Of a stretch of DNA of 64,000 bases, positions 43,589-55,789 are shown piece after piece; the stretch's first letter is position 1, and each line of letters begins with the position of its first letter. The notes beneath the pieces were generated by a model. That model saw only the letters and a program-made list of their open reading frames with translations. It was not told where the DNA came from and searched no databases. Source of the DNA: Montifringilla adamsi (taxonomy: Eukaryota > Chordata > Aves > Passeriformes > Passeridae); the NCBI GenBank assembly GCA_017590115.1, contig JAGGNK010013670.1:824016-888015 (forward strand), read 5' to 3'. A program made the position numbers and the translations under genes.

Positions 43589-45032
43589 AAGGAAATGGAA
43601 AGAGAGGGTGCAGTACCTTGGGAACATGAGGTGGGGGCAGCTCCCCCAGGGGAGGCCTTGGTGCCACCACAAGGCCGTGGGGTGGGGACAGCAGAGCAGA
43701 GAGCTCTGGCTCACGGCTGAGCAGCTTTGGGTCCTGTGTCTGTGTCAGGAGGTAAAACACGGCCAGGAGCCTGCAGAGCTCCTCTGGGGAACGCAGAGCA
43801 GAGGGCCCTGCTCTTCCCTGCCGGTGACACCGGGGAGGGGACAGCCAGGGCCCAGGGAGGGGACAGCCAGGGCACGGGGAGCACCTCCAGCCATCCGCTA
43901 GCACTGTGGCTCCGAGGGCAATTACAAAGGTGGCCTGGAAAGGCTCCCTGGAGCTGGCCAAGGAGCCCTGCCTGGGGCAGGCTGGGGGGGCAGCGCCTTG
44001 GCACTGCCTCTGGGACCGGGCTGAGGCTGAGCCTGGGCTGGGGCACCGAGGGACACATGGGGACAGGGGTGGCACAGGATGGCAAACCCCAAATAGCTCC
44101 ATGGGGTGAAGCAGAGTCCATGGGATGTGCCCGGAGAGCTGAGCTCAGGTCTGGATGATCCCATATTCCAGGGATGGACTGGAGCCATCTCCTGACCTTT
44201 TCCACACCATCCCTGGGTCCTGCTCTCCTTCCTGAGCAGGGGCTGTGCCCGAGTGCTGGAGGACAGCCAGGATGTGCTCGCCAGCAGAAGGTGCAGGAAT
44301 TCACATCTGGAGCCTTGGAGACATTTGGGGCCAGTGTGGTTTTCATTTGAGGCCTTTCCGTTCTCCATTGACTTAATTAAATTATAAAAAAAAAAAAAAA
44401 AGCAGGCAGGATTGGGCTTTTTTTTTTCTCTTTTTTTTCTGATCAGATGCCTGGCTCGGAGTGCTACTGAGCCAATTTTCATTTTGAAATTTCCTTTCAT
44501 TTTAAAGCTCCCCACAAGAATTTGGAGCTGCAAACCAAAATGAGGAGGTGTCAGACTTCACAAACCAACCCAACCCCAAACCTATTCATTAACTCAAAAA
44601 GCATCTTCTGTTTTGTCAATTTTCTGGAAAAAAATTAGCTTTTCAAATTTTTTTTTTCAAATAAAAACATTGCTTTTAAAAAGAAAAAACAAACAAACCT
44701 GAATTAAGCAGAAATACTCCTCATGATTCACTGCAGTGGAGAGAAATGGAGGTTGGCTCTTGGCTGAGGGCTGCTCTCCCCCTTTGCCCTTCCTGCTGCC
44801 AGCCTGTGCCATGGGACTGAGAATTTCTGGGCCATGGACAGAGCTTTGCAGGTTTGATAAGGATGATTTGAGCTCCTGAGGCCTCTGTTTATTCCTGATG
44901 CCCCAACATTTGTTGGTGCTCCCTGCATCCATCCTCCTCCTCCTTCCTCCAGGAGCTGAGAGCTCGGTGCACCCCGAGAGACCCTCAGGGCCCAGCCTGT
45001 AAACCCCTGCCCGCTGCCAGTGCAGGGAGGGA
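43589..45032. other. Unique non-coding DNA
   Basis: 43,845-43,885 holds two copies of GAGGGGACAGCCAGGGC. Poly-A at about 44,386-44,401 and T-rich runs at 44,419-44,438 and 44,648-44,658. No exon recognised. Confidence 0.45.
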
Positions 45033-45104
45033 AAGGAAGGAAGGAAGGAAGGAAGGAAGGAAGGAAGGAAGGAAGGAAGGAAGGAAGGAAGGAAGGAAGG
45101 AAGG
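45033..45104. repeat. (AAGG)18 microsatellite
   Basis: 72 bp of uninterrupted AAGG units, preceded by a few imperfect GGGA units. Its purity suggests it is polymorphic. Confidence 0.98.
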
Positions 45105-46083
45105 ATCTCTCCCCAGCATGAAATTTGCCCATTAACACCCCAGACACCAAAGCCTCAATGGAGCTCTTCCCTCAGCTCAGATGTCTCTCCCTAATGGGAA
45201 GTCTAAAAATAAGCACATTCTCCACAAACAGCTTAAAGATGTTGAAAATGAAAAGCAACAAAGGCTAGAGAATGGATGAGTCACTAAATTACAGGGCTAT
45301 CTTTCGAAGAGCAAAACAAACCCCACCGAGCCCCCCCCGGCCTGGCTGCTGAAATTCCTGCTGGCTTTGGGGCTGGGCCGGGGCTCTGCCCTTCGCAGGC
45401 CTCGGCTCAGCCCCGTGGGCTCTGAAGGGTGAAACCTCACCCTCTTCTGCTCCACTCTGTGCCAGAGCTGCTCTGAGTGACCAGAGGAAAGCCAGCCTGC
45501 CCAGCAGCACGAACAGGAGGTGCTGCTCTCTCCCACATGGGCATTGCTGGGAGTTCTTTGGGGTAACTCCCCTCGCAAGAGCTCCTGGGATGAGGAGCCT
45601 TCCTGCAAGGCTGTGAGCAAAAATTCCTGTCCACAGAGCGTTCCCTGGCCCCAAGGGAACCACAAGTGTTTGGAATCTCTCTTGGAGATGATCTCTGTGG
45701 GTGTCACTGCATGTCTGTGCCTTTAGCTGGGTGAGATAAAACAATTAAAGGTTTGGGAGCTTCCCCCTCCCTCAAGGTCTCCGTTCAATGAGCTCCACCA
45801 GGGTGGAGTCTGTTGCAAAGCTGCAGCTTTTTTAGCATTTGCAGATGAGCTTGAATCAAAACGCTGGCATTTGAGGCAGCAGGAAAGGGGCTGGCCTGGT
45901 GCCAAAGCTGTGCCTACATCTGATGTTTGCAGCCAGCCCCAGCTCTGGGAGAGGCTGCAATGAGCCCTTGGGTCCCACAGCCCGTGGGCTGAGGCACAGG
46001 TGTGCCAGCCCCAGGCTGGGTGTGCGCTGCCCCTCGGGCCTGCGGGGCTGCAGAGTGTCCCTTGTGCCCAGGAGGAACCCCAG
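45105..46083. other. Unique non-coding DNA
   Basis: No recognised feature. A C-run (CCCCCCCC) lies at about 45,331. Confidence 0.45.
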
Positions 46084-46250
46084 AGTGCTCTGGCTTGGGA
46101 GGGACTTCAAAGGGATCCAGTGCCACCCCTGGCCTGGGGACACCTTCCACTGTCCCAGGCTGCTCCAGCCCCGTCCAGCCTGGCCTTGGGCACTGCCGGG
46201 GCTGAGACAGCCACAGCTGCTCTGTGTCAGGGCCTCCCCACCCTCACATC
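46084..46250 (-). mobile_element. CR1: CR1 LINE 3' end fragment
   Basis: On + it reads 'gggagggacttcaaagggat', 'ccagtgccacccctggcc', CACTGTCCCAGGCTGCTCC and 'ggccttgggcactgccgggg'. This is the reverse complement of the same CR1 tail as 16,741. Short, with both ends eroded. Confidence 0.85.
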
Positions 46251-48989
46251 ACCCCCAGCACCCTCGTCCACCCTTTCTGTGGCTGCAGGAGGGAACCAAG
46301 GCCGGCAGCCTGGCCCGTGTCCCCAGCCCGCTGCGGCACTGCTGGCTCGCTCCCGGCCCAAAGGGCCCTTTGATCCATAAATCCATAGTCTGAGCTGGCA
46401 GCTCCAATAAAAGCTGTGCCCAAGGATCATCAATCCTGGAGCAGAGCTCGCCCAGCAGTGATTTAATCTCAATATTCCATTCTGAAATGTGCTAATTAAA
46501 CTCTAGGAGAAAGCATCCAGTGCAGAAGCGAGTTGGAGGAAAAGGAAAAATAAAAGTTTCTCCTGGAATAATTAAGCACCATTAAGACATGAAAATCCAG
46601 GCTAGGGAGCAATTGTACTCCTTCCACCAAGTGTTTCATCAGAAATAATGGGGTGGAATTAAGCAATACCGAAAATGTGGGCTCGGGATTGGAAAACCTC
46701 TCCCACTCGAGGCTGGGAAAGGCTCCCGAGCCCTCCCCGGGGAGGGGACAGTGGGTGTTGCCCAGGACATTGCAAACTGGAGTGGGCAGAGCCCCCTGTG
46801 AGCGCTGTGGGGAAGGAAGGATTGCAGACCTCCCCCCCTCCAAGGGCCTTCCCGATTTTCTGGGCTTTTCATTCCAGAGGGTCATCCCTAGCACAGCAAA
46901 ACTCTTTAATCCCATCGAGGACTTTCTTCTCTGAGGGACCTCGAAGTTTGGCTCCCATTTGGCTCCAAGGATCTTTGAAAGCCACGCAGCTCTCCCAGAG
47001 CCATAGCCTGGCTTGCCCTGCCTCCCCTTGGACACCCAATTTATTGCTGCTGGTCCCTCACCCCTCGCTGGGCTCCAGACCTGCCCTGGAGGTGGCTTTG
47101 CTGGGCAGCTCCCCGCGAGCTGGGCTCCATGGAAGGAGCCTGCCTGGAGTGAACAGCTCCCTGGGGAATTCCAGCCGGTGCTGGTCACACCTTGTGGGAG
47201 TGACACCCCGCGGTGTCGCCAGGCAGGGACAGCAGCCTGCCCTGCTGCCATCACTCACTTTGTCACGTTAGGATTTTGTTGGTTGTGCTGTAGCATTTCC
47301 AAGAGTGTCTTCCAAACATCCCAGGGCTGATTCCCAACGAAGCTCCATCCTCCTGAGAGCTCCATCCCAGCCTCAGCCCCAGGAGAAGCTGAAAACCAGA
47401 GGCTTTGCAGTGATCAGCTCTGTACTGTAACAAAGAAAAAAGGGAAAGGAGCCATGGGCTGCTCCTATTGATGTGGACACAATCTGGAGATATTCTGAAT
47501 CTATTTGGGGATTAATGAGAACTCGGTGCTTTAAGAAATTTTAATAATAAATATATCGGCCTAATGGATTTTCCAGCTACTGTTTTCAGTCATGAAGGTT
47601 GGGACCTTTTTGGTTAATGTTTTCCAGAGCTGAAGGAAAGGAAATTAGCTAAAAGCAGGGAATAACTTTCCCAAATGAGGAGGTTTGCCCCTATTTACTC
47701 ACACAGGCAGCCCAGATGGAGATTAGGCAGCTTGCAGGTGAAAGTTTTCTCATGGGTCAAGGGAAAAAATTAGGAATGAAAAGTAAAAGGATGAGATCCA
47801 TCTGCATCTTATTCTGATGGAACAACATTTGGTGCCGTCACTCACCTTCCACCGCTGGTGCTGAGGGCCTTGCTCCTGGAGCAGGGATTATCTTCTCACT
47901 GAATGCCAATAACTTCATAAAAATGGTAAAACTGGGATGTAGCCCAGCCCTGATGGTTTATAAGGGACTTGGAGCGTGGCTAAATTCCTGAATCGACGTG
48001 CAGGCAATGTCCAGGCAGTGGGAGAGGGGCAGTGGGATGCAGAAATCCCTCCCTGGGGCAGGACAGCTGAGCTGGTGGAGCAAAAAGACTTGAATATCAA
48101 TGGAGACGGGGTTTATATGGGGTTTATCTGCACAGGGAGCAGAGAGAGCCAAAATCCCTCTGCCCCCAGGTCCTGAGCTGCAGACCGTGTTCCTTCTGAT
48201 CCAAATAAATCCCAGCATGGGGAACACAGTGACCCACGAGGCTGAAGGGAAGGAGACTGGAAGGATTTTACATCAGAAAAGTACAAGGGAGACAAGATGT
48301 GAATTAAACACCTTTGAGCCCTAAAATCGACACTCTGCAGGCTTTGTTTGGTGCGCACACGGCTGTGGGAGGGTTGCTGGAGATGACAGGTGTCTCTCCA
48401 GGCTGTTTTCCAGATCCAATTGAGGCAGTTTGAGCTGTGCTGGGCTCCCATCAGAGCCTCTCCTGCAGTCAGCTGCTGTCACAGCACAGCATCTCTGCTT
48501 CCTTTCAGCCCAAACTGGTTTCAGTCAAACCTCCCCTGCTGGGAGCATCCTGGCCCAGCTGTCCCCCAGGGGTCAGGGGCCACACTGGTGCCAGGCAGGG
48601 ATCCAAGGACTGTGTGCCTCAGGAGCATTCCAACAGGAGCTGGGGAGCCAAGCCAGCTCCATCGAGTGCTGGTACCAGCTGAAGGTGACTGCAGCAGGAA
48701 AGGGGGGAGATTTGGCCGGGAGAAGGGCACTCCTGCAGGCACCTCTTCCTTCCCAGGGCAGAAACCCAGGCCCCCAGGCCCCTTGGATGGGTGATGTGGC
48801 TCTGCCAGTGGGGCCAGGCAGGCTGGGGGCCCTGGATGCAGGGAGAAGCACAGTTTGTGCACACAGAGCACAGGACACACCTCCAGGTGTGGATTCTTCT
48901 CCTCCACTACTGCTGGCCAAGAAGTCCAAGGCCATTCTGGCCAATATCAGCAATGGTGTGGCAGCAGGACCAGAGCAGTGAGGGCAGTG
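46251..48989. other. Unique non-coding DNA with an AT-rich block
   Basis: 47,460-47,660 is AT-rich and motif-dense: GGGGATTAATGAGAAC, TTTTAATAATAAATATATCG, GCCTAATGGATTTTCC. It may be a conserved element. The remainder shows nothing recognisable. Confidence 0.42.
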
Positions 48990-49482
48990 ATTGTCCCCTG
49001 TGCTGGCACTGCTGGGGCACCTCTAATCCTGGGGGCAATTTTGGGCCTCTCACAAGACAGACCCTGAGGGGCTGGAACGTGTTCAGGGAAGGGTCTGGAG
49101 CCCCAGGAGCAGCTGAGGGAGCTGGGAAGGGGCTCAGCCTGGAGAAAAGGAGGCTCGGGGGGCCCTTGTGGCTCTGCAAAACTCCTGACAGGAGGGGACA
49201 GCCAGGGGGGTCGGGCTGTGCTCCCAGGGAACAGGGACAGGAGGAGAGGGAATGGCCTCAGGCTGGGCCAGGGGAGGTTTGAGTGGATACTGGGGAAATT
49301 CTCCCATGGAAAGGGTGGCCAGGCACTGGCAGGGGCTGCCCAGGGAGGTGGTGGAGTCCCCGTCCCTGGAGGGATGGACGTGGCACTTGGGGACAGGGGT
49401 CACTGGTGGGCTTGGCAGTGCTGGGGCAATGGTTGGACTTGATCCTGGAGGTCTTCTCCAACCAACGATTCAGTGCTTCTAA
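48990..49482 (+). mobile_element. CR1: CR1 LINE 3' fragment (~490 bp), most complete of its subfamily
   Basis: In order: 'aattttgggcctctcacaag', 'gaccctgaggggctggaacg', 'gaaggggctcagcctggaga', 'actcctgacaggaggggaca', 'aatggcctcaggctgggcca', 'tgcccagggaggtggtggag', 'tccccgtccctggagg', GTTGGACTTGATCCTGGAGG and 'ttctccaaccaacgattcag'. A useful in-window reference for the deleted copy at 39,080 and the split copy at 32,570. Confidence 0.95.
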
Positions 49483-51180
49483 AAAAGGAACCGGCGGCTT
49501 AACCCCTCTCCCTGCCGAAAGGAGACCCGGAGACGCAACTTGCTGAGGGGCTCGGCCCCCCAGGAGCGGCTCCCTCCCGGCGCGGCGATTATCGGGGCTC
49601 TGCCCTGCCCAGGGCTGGGGCGGCGGGGCCGGAGACGCTCCCTGCGCGCAGCATCCCCGGCTGGGCTGGAGGATGGGGAGGAGGGGGCGGCCGGCGTGGA
49701 GGCACGGCGAGGAAGGGGTTAGCGGGGGCCGCGCCGCAGGGCTGGCGGCGGAGGGTGGTCCCTGGCCGGGCCGGGGGAGCGCGGCGCGGCGCGGCGGGGC
49801 TCGGGCTGCGCTCGGGGCTGCGGGGGCCATGGGGCGCTGAGCCGGGGCTGCCGCGCCGCGCCGCTCTCCTCCTCCTCCTCCAGCATCGCCTCCTTTCAGT
49901 CCAGTTCTTCGCTTCTTTGATTTGATTTCATCCCTTCGCTTGGTATTTTTTTTATATTATTTTTTCTCTCTCGCCGCCATCCCCACCGCCCAGATCTCTG
50001 TGTGCCTCCTCCCTCCATCCTCTGAATAACTCGTCTGGGAGCGATCTGGAGGGGCGGGGGGGGACAGTGGAGCCGAGCAAACCTGTGGCGGAGGAGCCGG
50101 CTGGTGGAGAGGTGAGTGAGGAGGTGGCCAAGGACGGGGAGCTCGGGCTGCCCCCCGGCCGGGCGGGGACGGAGGGAGGGCTCGGAGGGAGCCGGCTGCG
50201 CGAAGGCAGCGCCCTCCCCTCCCCGGCTCGGGGGCACCGCAGCTCCGCCGGGAACCTGTTGGGGCTTCAGCCAGCGCTGCCAGCCGGCTCAGACGGGCCG
50301 GCAGCCGAGCGATCCCCGCGGGGAGACCCGCGGGAGGCCGTGGGGTGCGCGGGGGGCATGCTCGGGATGCTCATCCCCTCCCCTCGGTACCCGGATCCGC
50401 GGCCGTGCCCCCTCGCCCGCGGTGTGCTGTGGGCGCTCACACGCGTGTTTGTGGAGTTGCTATGGAGCGGCACAACAGCACTTTGGCTGCCCAGAAAACC
50501 TTTTTCATTCGTTCCCTGGCCTCCTGCTTGTCCGTAGCGGGTGATGTAATGAGAGCTCGGTGTCTATGCGGTGTCCTGCTCTCGGGGAGTCGGACACGGG
50601 TGGAGATCCCGGAGCAGAGGGAGCATCCGCCATGTGTTTGAATGGATGGGTCCTTATGAATCTGTCAAACCCAACAAATGCACTTGACGGAGGAATTCGG
50701 CCCCAAACACCTCCTGATGCCGCTGTCGGCAACCAAAATGCTCCCGAGCAGAGTCGCGCCCGTCCCCCGCTGCCTGCTCGGAGCCGCGATGAGCCCAGCC
50801 CCGGCTGGTTTCAGCTGATTCAATCACCAGGTCCAACACCTGATTTGCAGTGCTCGCCTCCTTCTTCCCCTCGAGCAGCCCCAGGGCTGCAGCGGGGCGG
50901 GCTGAGCCGGCTCCTGGCCGAGCCGCTCCGCGGTTACTCAGCAGCTGCTCAGACCTTTCCCACCCACCAAGTTTTGCTGTTTTCCGTGGAGCAGCTGCCC
51001 CTCCCTTAGCGCCGTGCCTCGCTCGTCCGCGGGGCGCCTGGCGAGCTGTGTCCCCTCCCGGTGGCTTTGGGAGTGTTGGAAGTCCTCGGGATACGGATGG
51101 GCTGCGCCGGGAGATGAGAGCGGGACGGGCGCTGCGGTGGGAGCGGCTGCCCGGGCTCTGGGTACCGGAGGAGAGGTGTG
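49483..51180 (+). promoter_or_regulatory. Strong CpG island with probable transcription start
   Basis: The densest CpG region of the window, especially 49,545-50,420 (GAGCGCGGCGCGGCGCGGCG near 49,780). It contains the probable first exon listed next. 50,620-50,720 holds a non-CpG block that looks conserved (GGATGGGTCCTTATGAATC, CAAACCCAACAAATGCACTT). No protein is recognisable, so the gene served is unknown. Confidence 0.6.
49830..50111 (+). other. Probable non-coding first exon (5' UTR) ending at a strong splice donor
   Basis: The right boundary is GGAGAG|GTGAGTGAGG, GT at 50,112. The left boundary is not visible, and 49,830 is only a guess inside the island. The GCCATGG at 49,828 opens a three-codon frame (ATG GGG CGC TGA), so any main start lies downstream in another exon and this tiny upstream frame may dampen translation. 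The last 45 nt before the donor are open and read like EPSKPVAEEPAGGE but have no in-frame ATG upstream. The exon also contains a CT-rich and T-rich tract at 49,860-49,970. A possible partner further on is 51,579-51,656. Confidence 0.35.
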
Positions 51181-52529
51181 TGATCCTGGGTGGCTCCAAG
51201 GGCTCGCTGGACTACAGAAGGAGCTTCCCGCAGCCTGGGAAATGGAATTTGCCCGTTGTTGAGCTGTAGAATAGCTGCACAAGGCCGGCACAGGCACAGG
51301 ACTGGAGAGCCCAGGGTGCTAGCATCACGTAGGCAGCTGCCACCGAAATGACACACTTGATTGAAGGCCAAAAGAACCCAATACGTAACTGCTGTGATTA
51401 AGCTCCATATGATGCCTCAGAGCAAGTAAAAACCCCTCCTTCATCTCATCTTGCTTGTAACGAGACAGCCGTTGCAGGGATCTCATTTGGGTCATGTTGT
51501 GGCTTTTGGGGGATTCTGGGGGGGTTGTTTTGGGTCGGTTTCTTTTTGCTTCTGGCTGTACACACCCATGACCTGCAGCAATCCGCACCCCCGCGATGCC
51601 CCCTGAGAGCCTGGGGCTGTAGGTGTGCTGCTAGCTGGGAATATAAATCCGAGCAGGTAAGAGCTCCCGATGCCATGTCTTTAGCAGGGAATTTTCCAGC
51701 TGGCTTCCCGTGGGTCTCTGCACGCTCCCTTTCCTCCGGAATGCATGTGTGGGACTCTGTCCCCGGGAAGGGTTTGACAGGGAAGCTTCATCCTTTCAGT
51801 TTGGGGAGTCTTGGTGGATGCTCGGCTCTTTGCTCGAGCTCCGAGGATGCTCTGGACCTGTAGCCAGATCCTCTCTGCACTGCACCTGTGGATAAAGGCT
51901 CTGCCCGGAGGGGTCAGCAGGCTGGGGCAGGATCCCACCGGGAAGTGAGGGAGCGCAGCCGGGTCCTGCTCGGGGTGAAGCTCCCGGGGGTGTCAGGGCT
52001 GCTGGGCGCTCCCTTGGGGATGGTCTGTCCTGCAGGAGCTGCGTTCTGCTCTCCATCCCTCGGGAGTGTGCACAGCTCGCCTGGCTCTCACAACACCTTC
52101 CCTTAAGTTCTCGGTGGGGCAGGGGGATTTCAGCAGGGAACAAAAGCGTTTCGGGAGCAGCCCTCTGCCATCGAGCCCCAGGGCAGAACTTGGCTTGCAA
52201 GGAGAAAAAAACCACCAAACCGAAACAGAGCAAAAGGCACAAAGGGTAATTTAACCCAATCTCTTTCCTGCCTGCCTCAGCCGTGCTGGGAGCGGGGCTG
52301 AGCCTCCTCGTTCCCCCTCCCTGGCTCCATTTCCAGGCAGGTTCTGTCCAATCACGGTGTGCTGGAGGGTTCTGCTGATGCAGCCCATCCCTTCCATACC
52401 ACGGCAGCTCTGTTACTATAGATGGGTTTAGAAACAGCATTTTGGGGGCTGCTTGTCCGGGCTTTCCTGCCCCAGCCCCGGCACACTCCAATGGCCGGTC
52501 CCGTGCGGCTCCCTCTGCCTCCCGGAACG
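51181..52529. other. Unique non-coding DNA
   Basis: Moderately GC-rich, probably intron 1 if the island at 49.5 kb is a promoter. No exon beyond the weak candidate at 51,579. Confidence 0.4.
51579..51656 (+). other. Weak candidate internal exon
   Basis: Preceded by a pyrimidine-rich tract ending in ACCTGCAG (51,571-51,578) and followed by GAGCAG|GTAAGAGC (GT at 51,657). It is 78 nt long, open in one frame and phase-compatible with the donor at 50,111. The sequence AATATAAATCC just before the donor could alternatively be a TATA-like element. No protein family recognised; chance is likely. Confidence 0.12.
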
Positions 52530-53230
52530 CTGCCCCTGTAAGTTCAAAGCAATGCAACTTTCTCGTCGTATTTCTTTTGAAATGTCCTAATTTCTAAGCA
52601 AAATCATGGCTTGACCCGTGCAATGATGGTGCCGTGCATGTTTTGTCTTGCAGAGTTGTGGTAAACTGAGCAAAATGCGCATTGAGAAACTCCTTGGACT
52701 AGAAATACCCTCCACCATCATTTTAGATCTGTGCTCGTAGAGCTTTTATTGATTTGGGATGAAATATGGCAGGCAGTCTATGAGGAGATGCAAATTCAAA
52801 CAGGCAGAGCCTTTTCAGAAAATGCTGGGAATGTCAGAAGGGTCTGAGAGCATTCATTGTAGCCAGGTGCCTTCCTGGGGTGAGCTGAGAGGGTTTTTTA
52901 ATGTTGTGTAAAAAGACCAAGTCAGTTTTATTCAGTTCATACAGTCCCCAGCTAATGATGTACTGGGAACTGGTCATATGGCAGAGCTTTGCCAGGCTGG
53001 GGAGGCTTTAATTGTGTTTTTAACCTGTGAATGTGGTTAGTGTTAAAAGTGTGAGGCAGAAACTCAAGTAAATTCTGGGTATTATGCAATAGTTCTTGGG
53101 CTATCATGAAAAGAGGGCAATAGAAACAAACTGGTTTAAAGGTCTGCTTTTAATTAACTGCAGCCTCCTTCGATAAAAGCACTAACATGTGAAAATGGTT
53201 CTCAGAATAAAGACATTAAGCAGTGGTAAT
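52530..53230. promoter_or_regulatory. Long conserved-looking non-coding block
   Basis: Low CpG, AT-balanced, no repeat family: GAAATGTCCTAATTTC, GAGGAGATGCAAATTC (an octamer ATGCAAAT at about 52,789), AGCTAATGATGTACTGG, TTAATTGTGTTTTTAACC. An acceptor-like GTTTTGTCTTGCAG ends at 52,653, followed by ATG at 52,675 with a 21-codon frame to TAG. This could be a short upstream frame of an internal exon, or coincidence. Confidence 0.3.
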
Positions 53231-55219
53231 AAAAGCCACAGTCTGAATTTAGTCTGTTGAACCTGGAGTCCATGGGCAGGACATGGAGGATGTAAAGAAA
53301 TTCAGTGGGTGGTTCTAAAAGTGCCCTCTCATTCCTTGAACTTAACATCAGCTTGTGGAGGCTTGCTGGGCATCCTTGCATTTGCATTTTTACAGCAGGA
53401 GAAAAGCAGACCTGAAACATCTGCACTAAATCCTGTCCTCAGGTCTGTCCCTCAGACATCTGCTCTCCTGCCCTCAGGTCTGCGCTAGCTGGGGCTTCCA
53501 GGCCTCTTTTTGGTCCTGGACCTTTCCTGGACCTCCTTTTCCCAGGCACTACCCAGCCATTTCACCTGCCTGGAGGGGTTGGGTCTGTGTTGTTCCATAC
53601 CTGGAGTCATTTCCTGTTGTGCTGGCATCTCTGCAGGTTTGGTGGCTGTCCCTGGGGTGGGGACACTGCCCAGTGGGGTGACAGGGCCCAGTGGGTTCAT
53701 CTCTGATCCCCAGCAATGAGTGATGCCTGGTGGAGGAGCTGGTTTGGGGCTCCCTGAGCCCTCTTCCTCACGCTCCTGTATTCCCGTGCCTTTGCCTGAA
53801 GTCCTTCCCTGCAGCAGGGCTTTGGATGCTCAGGAATGCAGGAAGGTTAAAATGTGAACAGGGCTTGCCTGTGGTCACTGGGTATCCTGCAGGGTGGCTG
53901 GCACAGGTGACAGCACGTGCAGACACACAGGTGACAGCAGGGAGGACATCTATGTGCATCTCCTCTCCCTGGGATCTCACTCTCCTGGCTGCCGGAATGA
54001 TAAACCAGAACGTGAGGCAGCTTGAGGAGCTGGGATTCATTCAGTGGTGGGAAGGGCTCTGCTGGTGTCCTGCACAAATCCAGCTTGGCTTCCTCCATCC
54101 CAGCCCCCATTCCCAGGGTCTGTGCCCTGTTCCTGCCCAGGGCCTGGCACTGCAGGGCTCAGGGGGGCAGAGGCTCCCGGAGCTGAAGAGCTGCAGGTGC
54201 CTAAAGAGGCTCTCTGCCCCTCAGGGTGTGTAGGGCTCAGCAGTTTGAGACCCCTCCTGCCAAGCCTTGGGCAACAGAGGAGGAAAACCCAGCCCAGGTG
54301 AGCCCTGCTGGTGCTCCAGCCTGTCCCAGAACAGGGAGCTGCAGGTGCTGCTGCCTCCAGGGATGCTGTGACCCCACGGGCAGGGCTGGAATACTGCACG
54401 TGTTCCTGCTGCTAATTGGCAAATGTCCCCAAGGGTTTGAGGACGTGTCCAGAGGCTCCCAAGGGTGTCACAGTAAAGTGTTCCTTGGGGTCTCTTTATT
54501 CATTCAGGTCAGAGACTGCCCTGACCCCTTTTAAAAGCAACACTCGAGAAGAAATGGCCTCTCTCCTTTTCTCCCTGGATATCCCTGACCTTTCCAGGGC
54601 AGTGATTTCTCCATGAGAGCTCTTGGCACATCAACCCTTATGCAAATGAAATTCCAAAGAGTTGATCAACCCTGCCAGGTATTAAGGTTGGGAAGAGCCA
54701 GCCGAGAGCAAATCCCAGAAAAAAAAAAACAAGAAAATGAAGTCTCTAACTGTTTTCAATTATCCAGTGCCGCTGGTTCTCCTGGTGTTTCAGGAAGAAA
54801 CATGGAAATCTCAGAGCAGAGCTTGTTTACAGAGTGCTTGTGGGTTCCAGGCCCAGCCAGCGTCAGATTTCTCTTGTACGTTCCCTTCAAATAAAGGCTG
54901 AAATAAAAATAAGGATGCTGTAATTTGTGCCACCCCGAGAGCTCAACACTGCTCCAGCAGGAAATGATCCCTGGGGTTCCTGGAACAGCTTTACTGAATC
55001 TTCCAAGGAGCAGGAGCTTGCAGGGAAAGGAGCACAGCCTGGCCCTGCTCTCCCTGACAGGAGAATTACATCTGGGGAATTAGGGATGGTGAGGGGCTCC
55101 AGCATGGGCTGGGGCCAGGGAGTGCCCCAGAGCTCCGGGGCTTGGCCCTTGGAAAGGGCCCATTCCCAGTGTGTGGGGCCACTGGATCACTGCCACAGGA
55201 GGGGCAGGGGGTTAAACAA
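53231..55219. other. Unique non-coding DNA
   Basis: No recognised exon. An A-run lies at about 54,719-54,729. Confidence 0.45.
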
Positions 55220-55267
55220 ATGGATGGATGGATGGATGGATGGATGGATGGATGGATGGATGGATGG
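55220..55267. repeat. (ATGG)12 microsatellite
   Basis: Twelve uninterrupted ATGG units, followed by two GGAC variants. It reads as (MDGW)n on +, which explains several open frames there. Confidence 0.98.
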
Positions 55268-55789
55268 ACGGACACACAGACCACCTTAGGCAGCAGTGCT
55301 GCAAGTCCTGGGTGTCCAAGGCAGCTGACATTGCCAGTGCCTGCAGGAGTGGAGCCATTGGCACAACAGTCCCTGCACCCTTGGTCACACAGCCCATCCC
55401 TGGGGTAGTGACAGCCAGCCTGGTGCCTCTGCACACCTCTGGTGGCACAGGTCTCCCTTTGGGTCTGCTCACCCTCTCCCAGCTGCCTGGGATCCTCCTT
55501 GGATGCCCTTGAATCTGGGCCATTGTGTCTGAGGACACTTTTCCAAGGAAGCTGCTGGCCCTGGACTTGCAGGGGAAGTGCTGGGAGTGGATTTTGGTTG
55601 GAATCTTACACCACAATCCACCCCAGTTTATATAAAATTATTCCAGTGTTGGGGTTGCCCTCGTCTCCAATTCCCTTCTGCTCATTTCTGTGTGTTGGTG
55701 GCTCCAGTCCTCCCAGCTCCCAGGGAATTTTCTGTAGGAGCCATCAGCCATTGCTTTAAAAAATAACCCTCACCAGATGTCCCAAAGCC
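55268..55789. other. Unique non-coding DNA
   Basis: No recognised feature. Confidence 0.45.
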
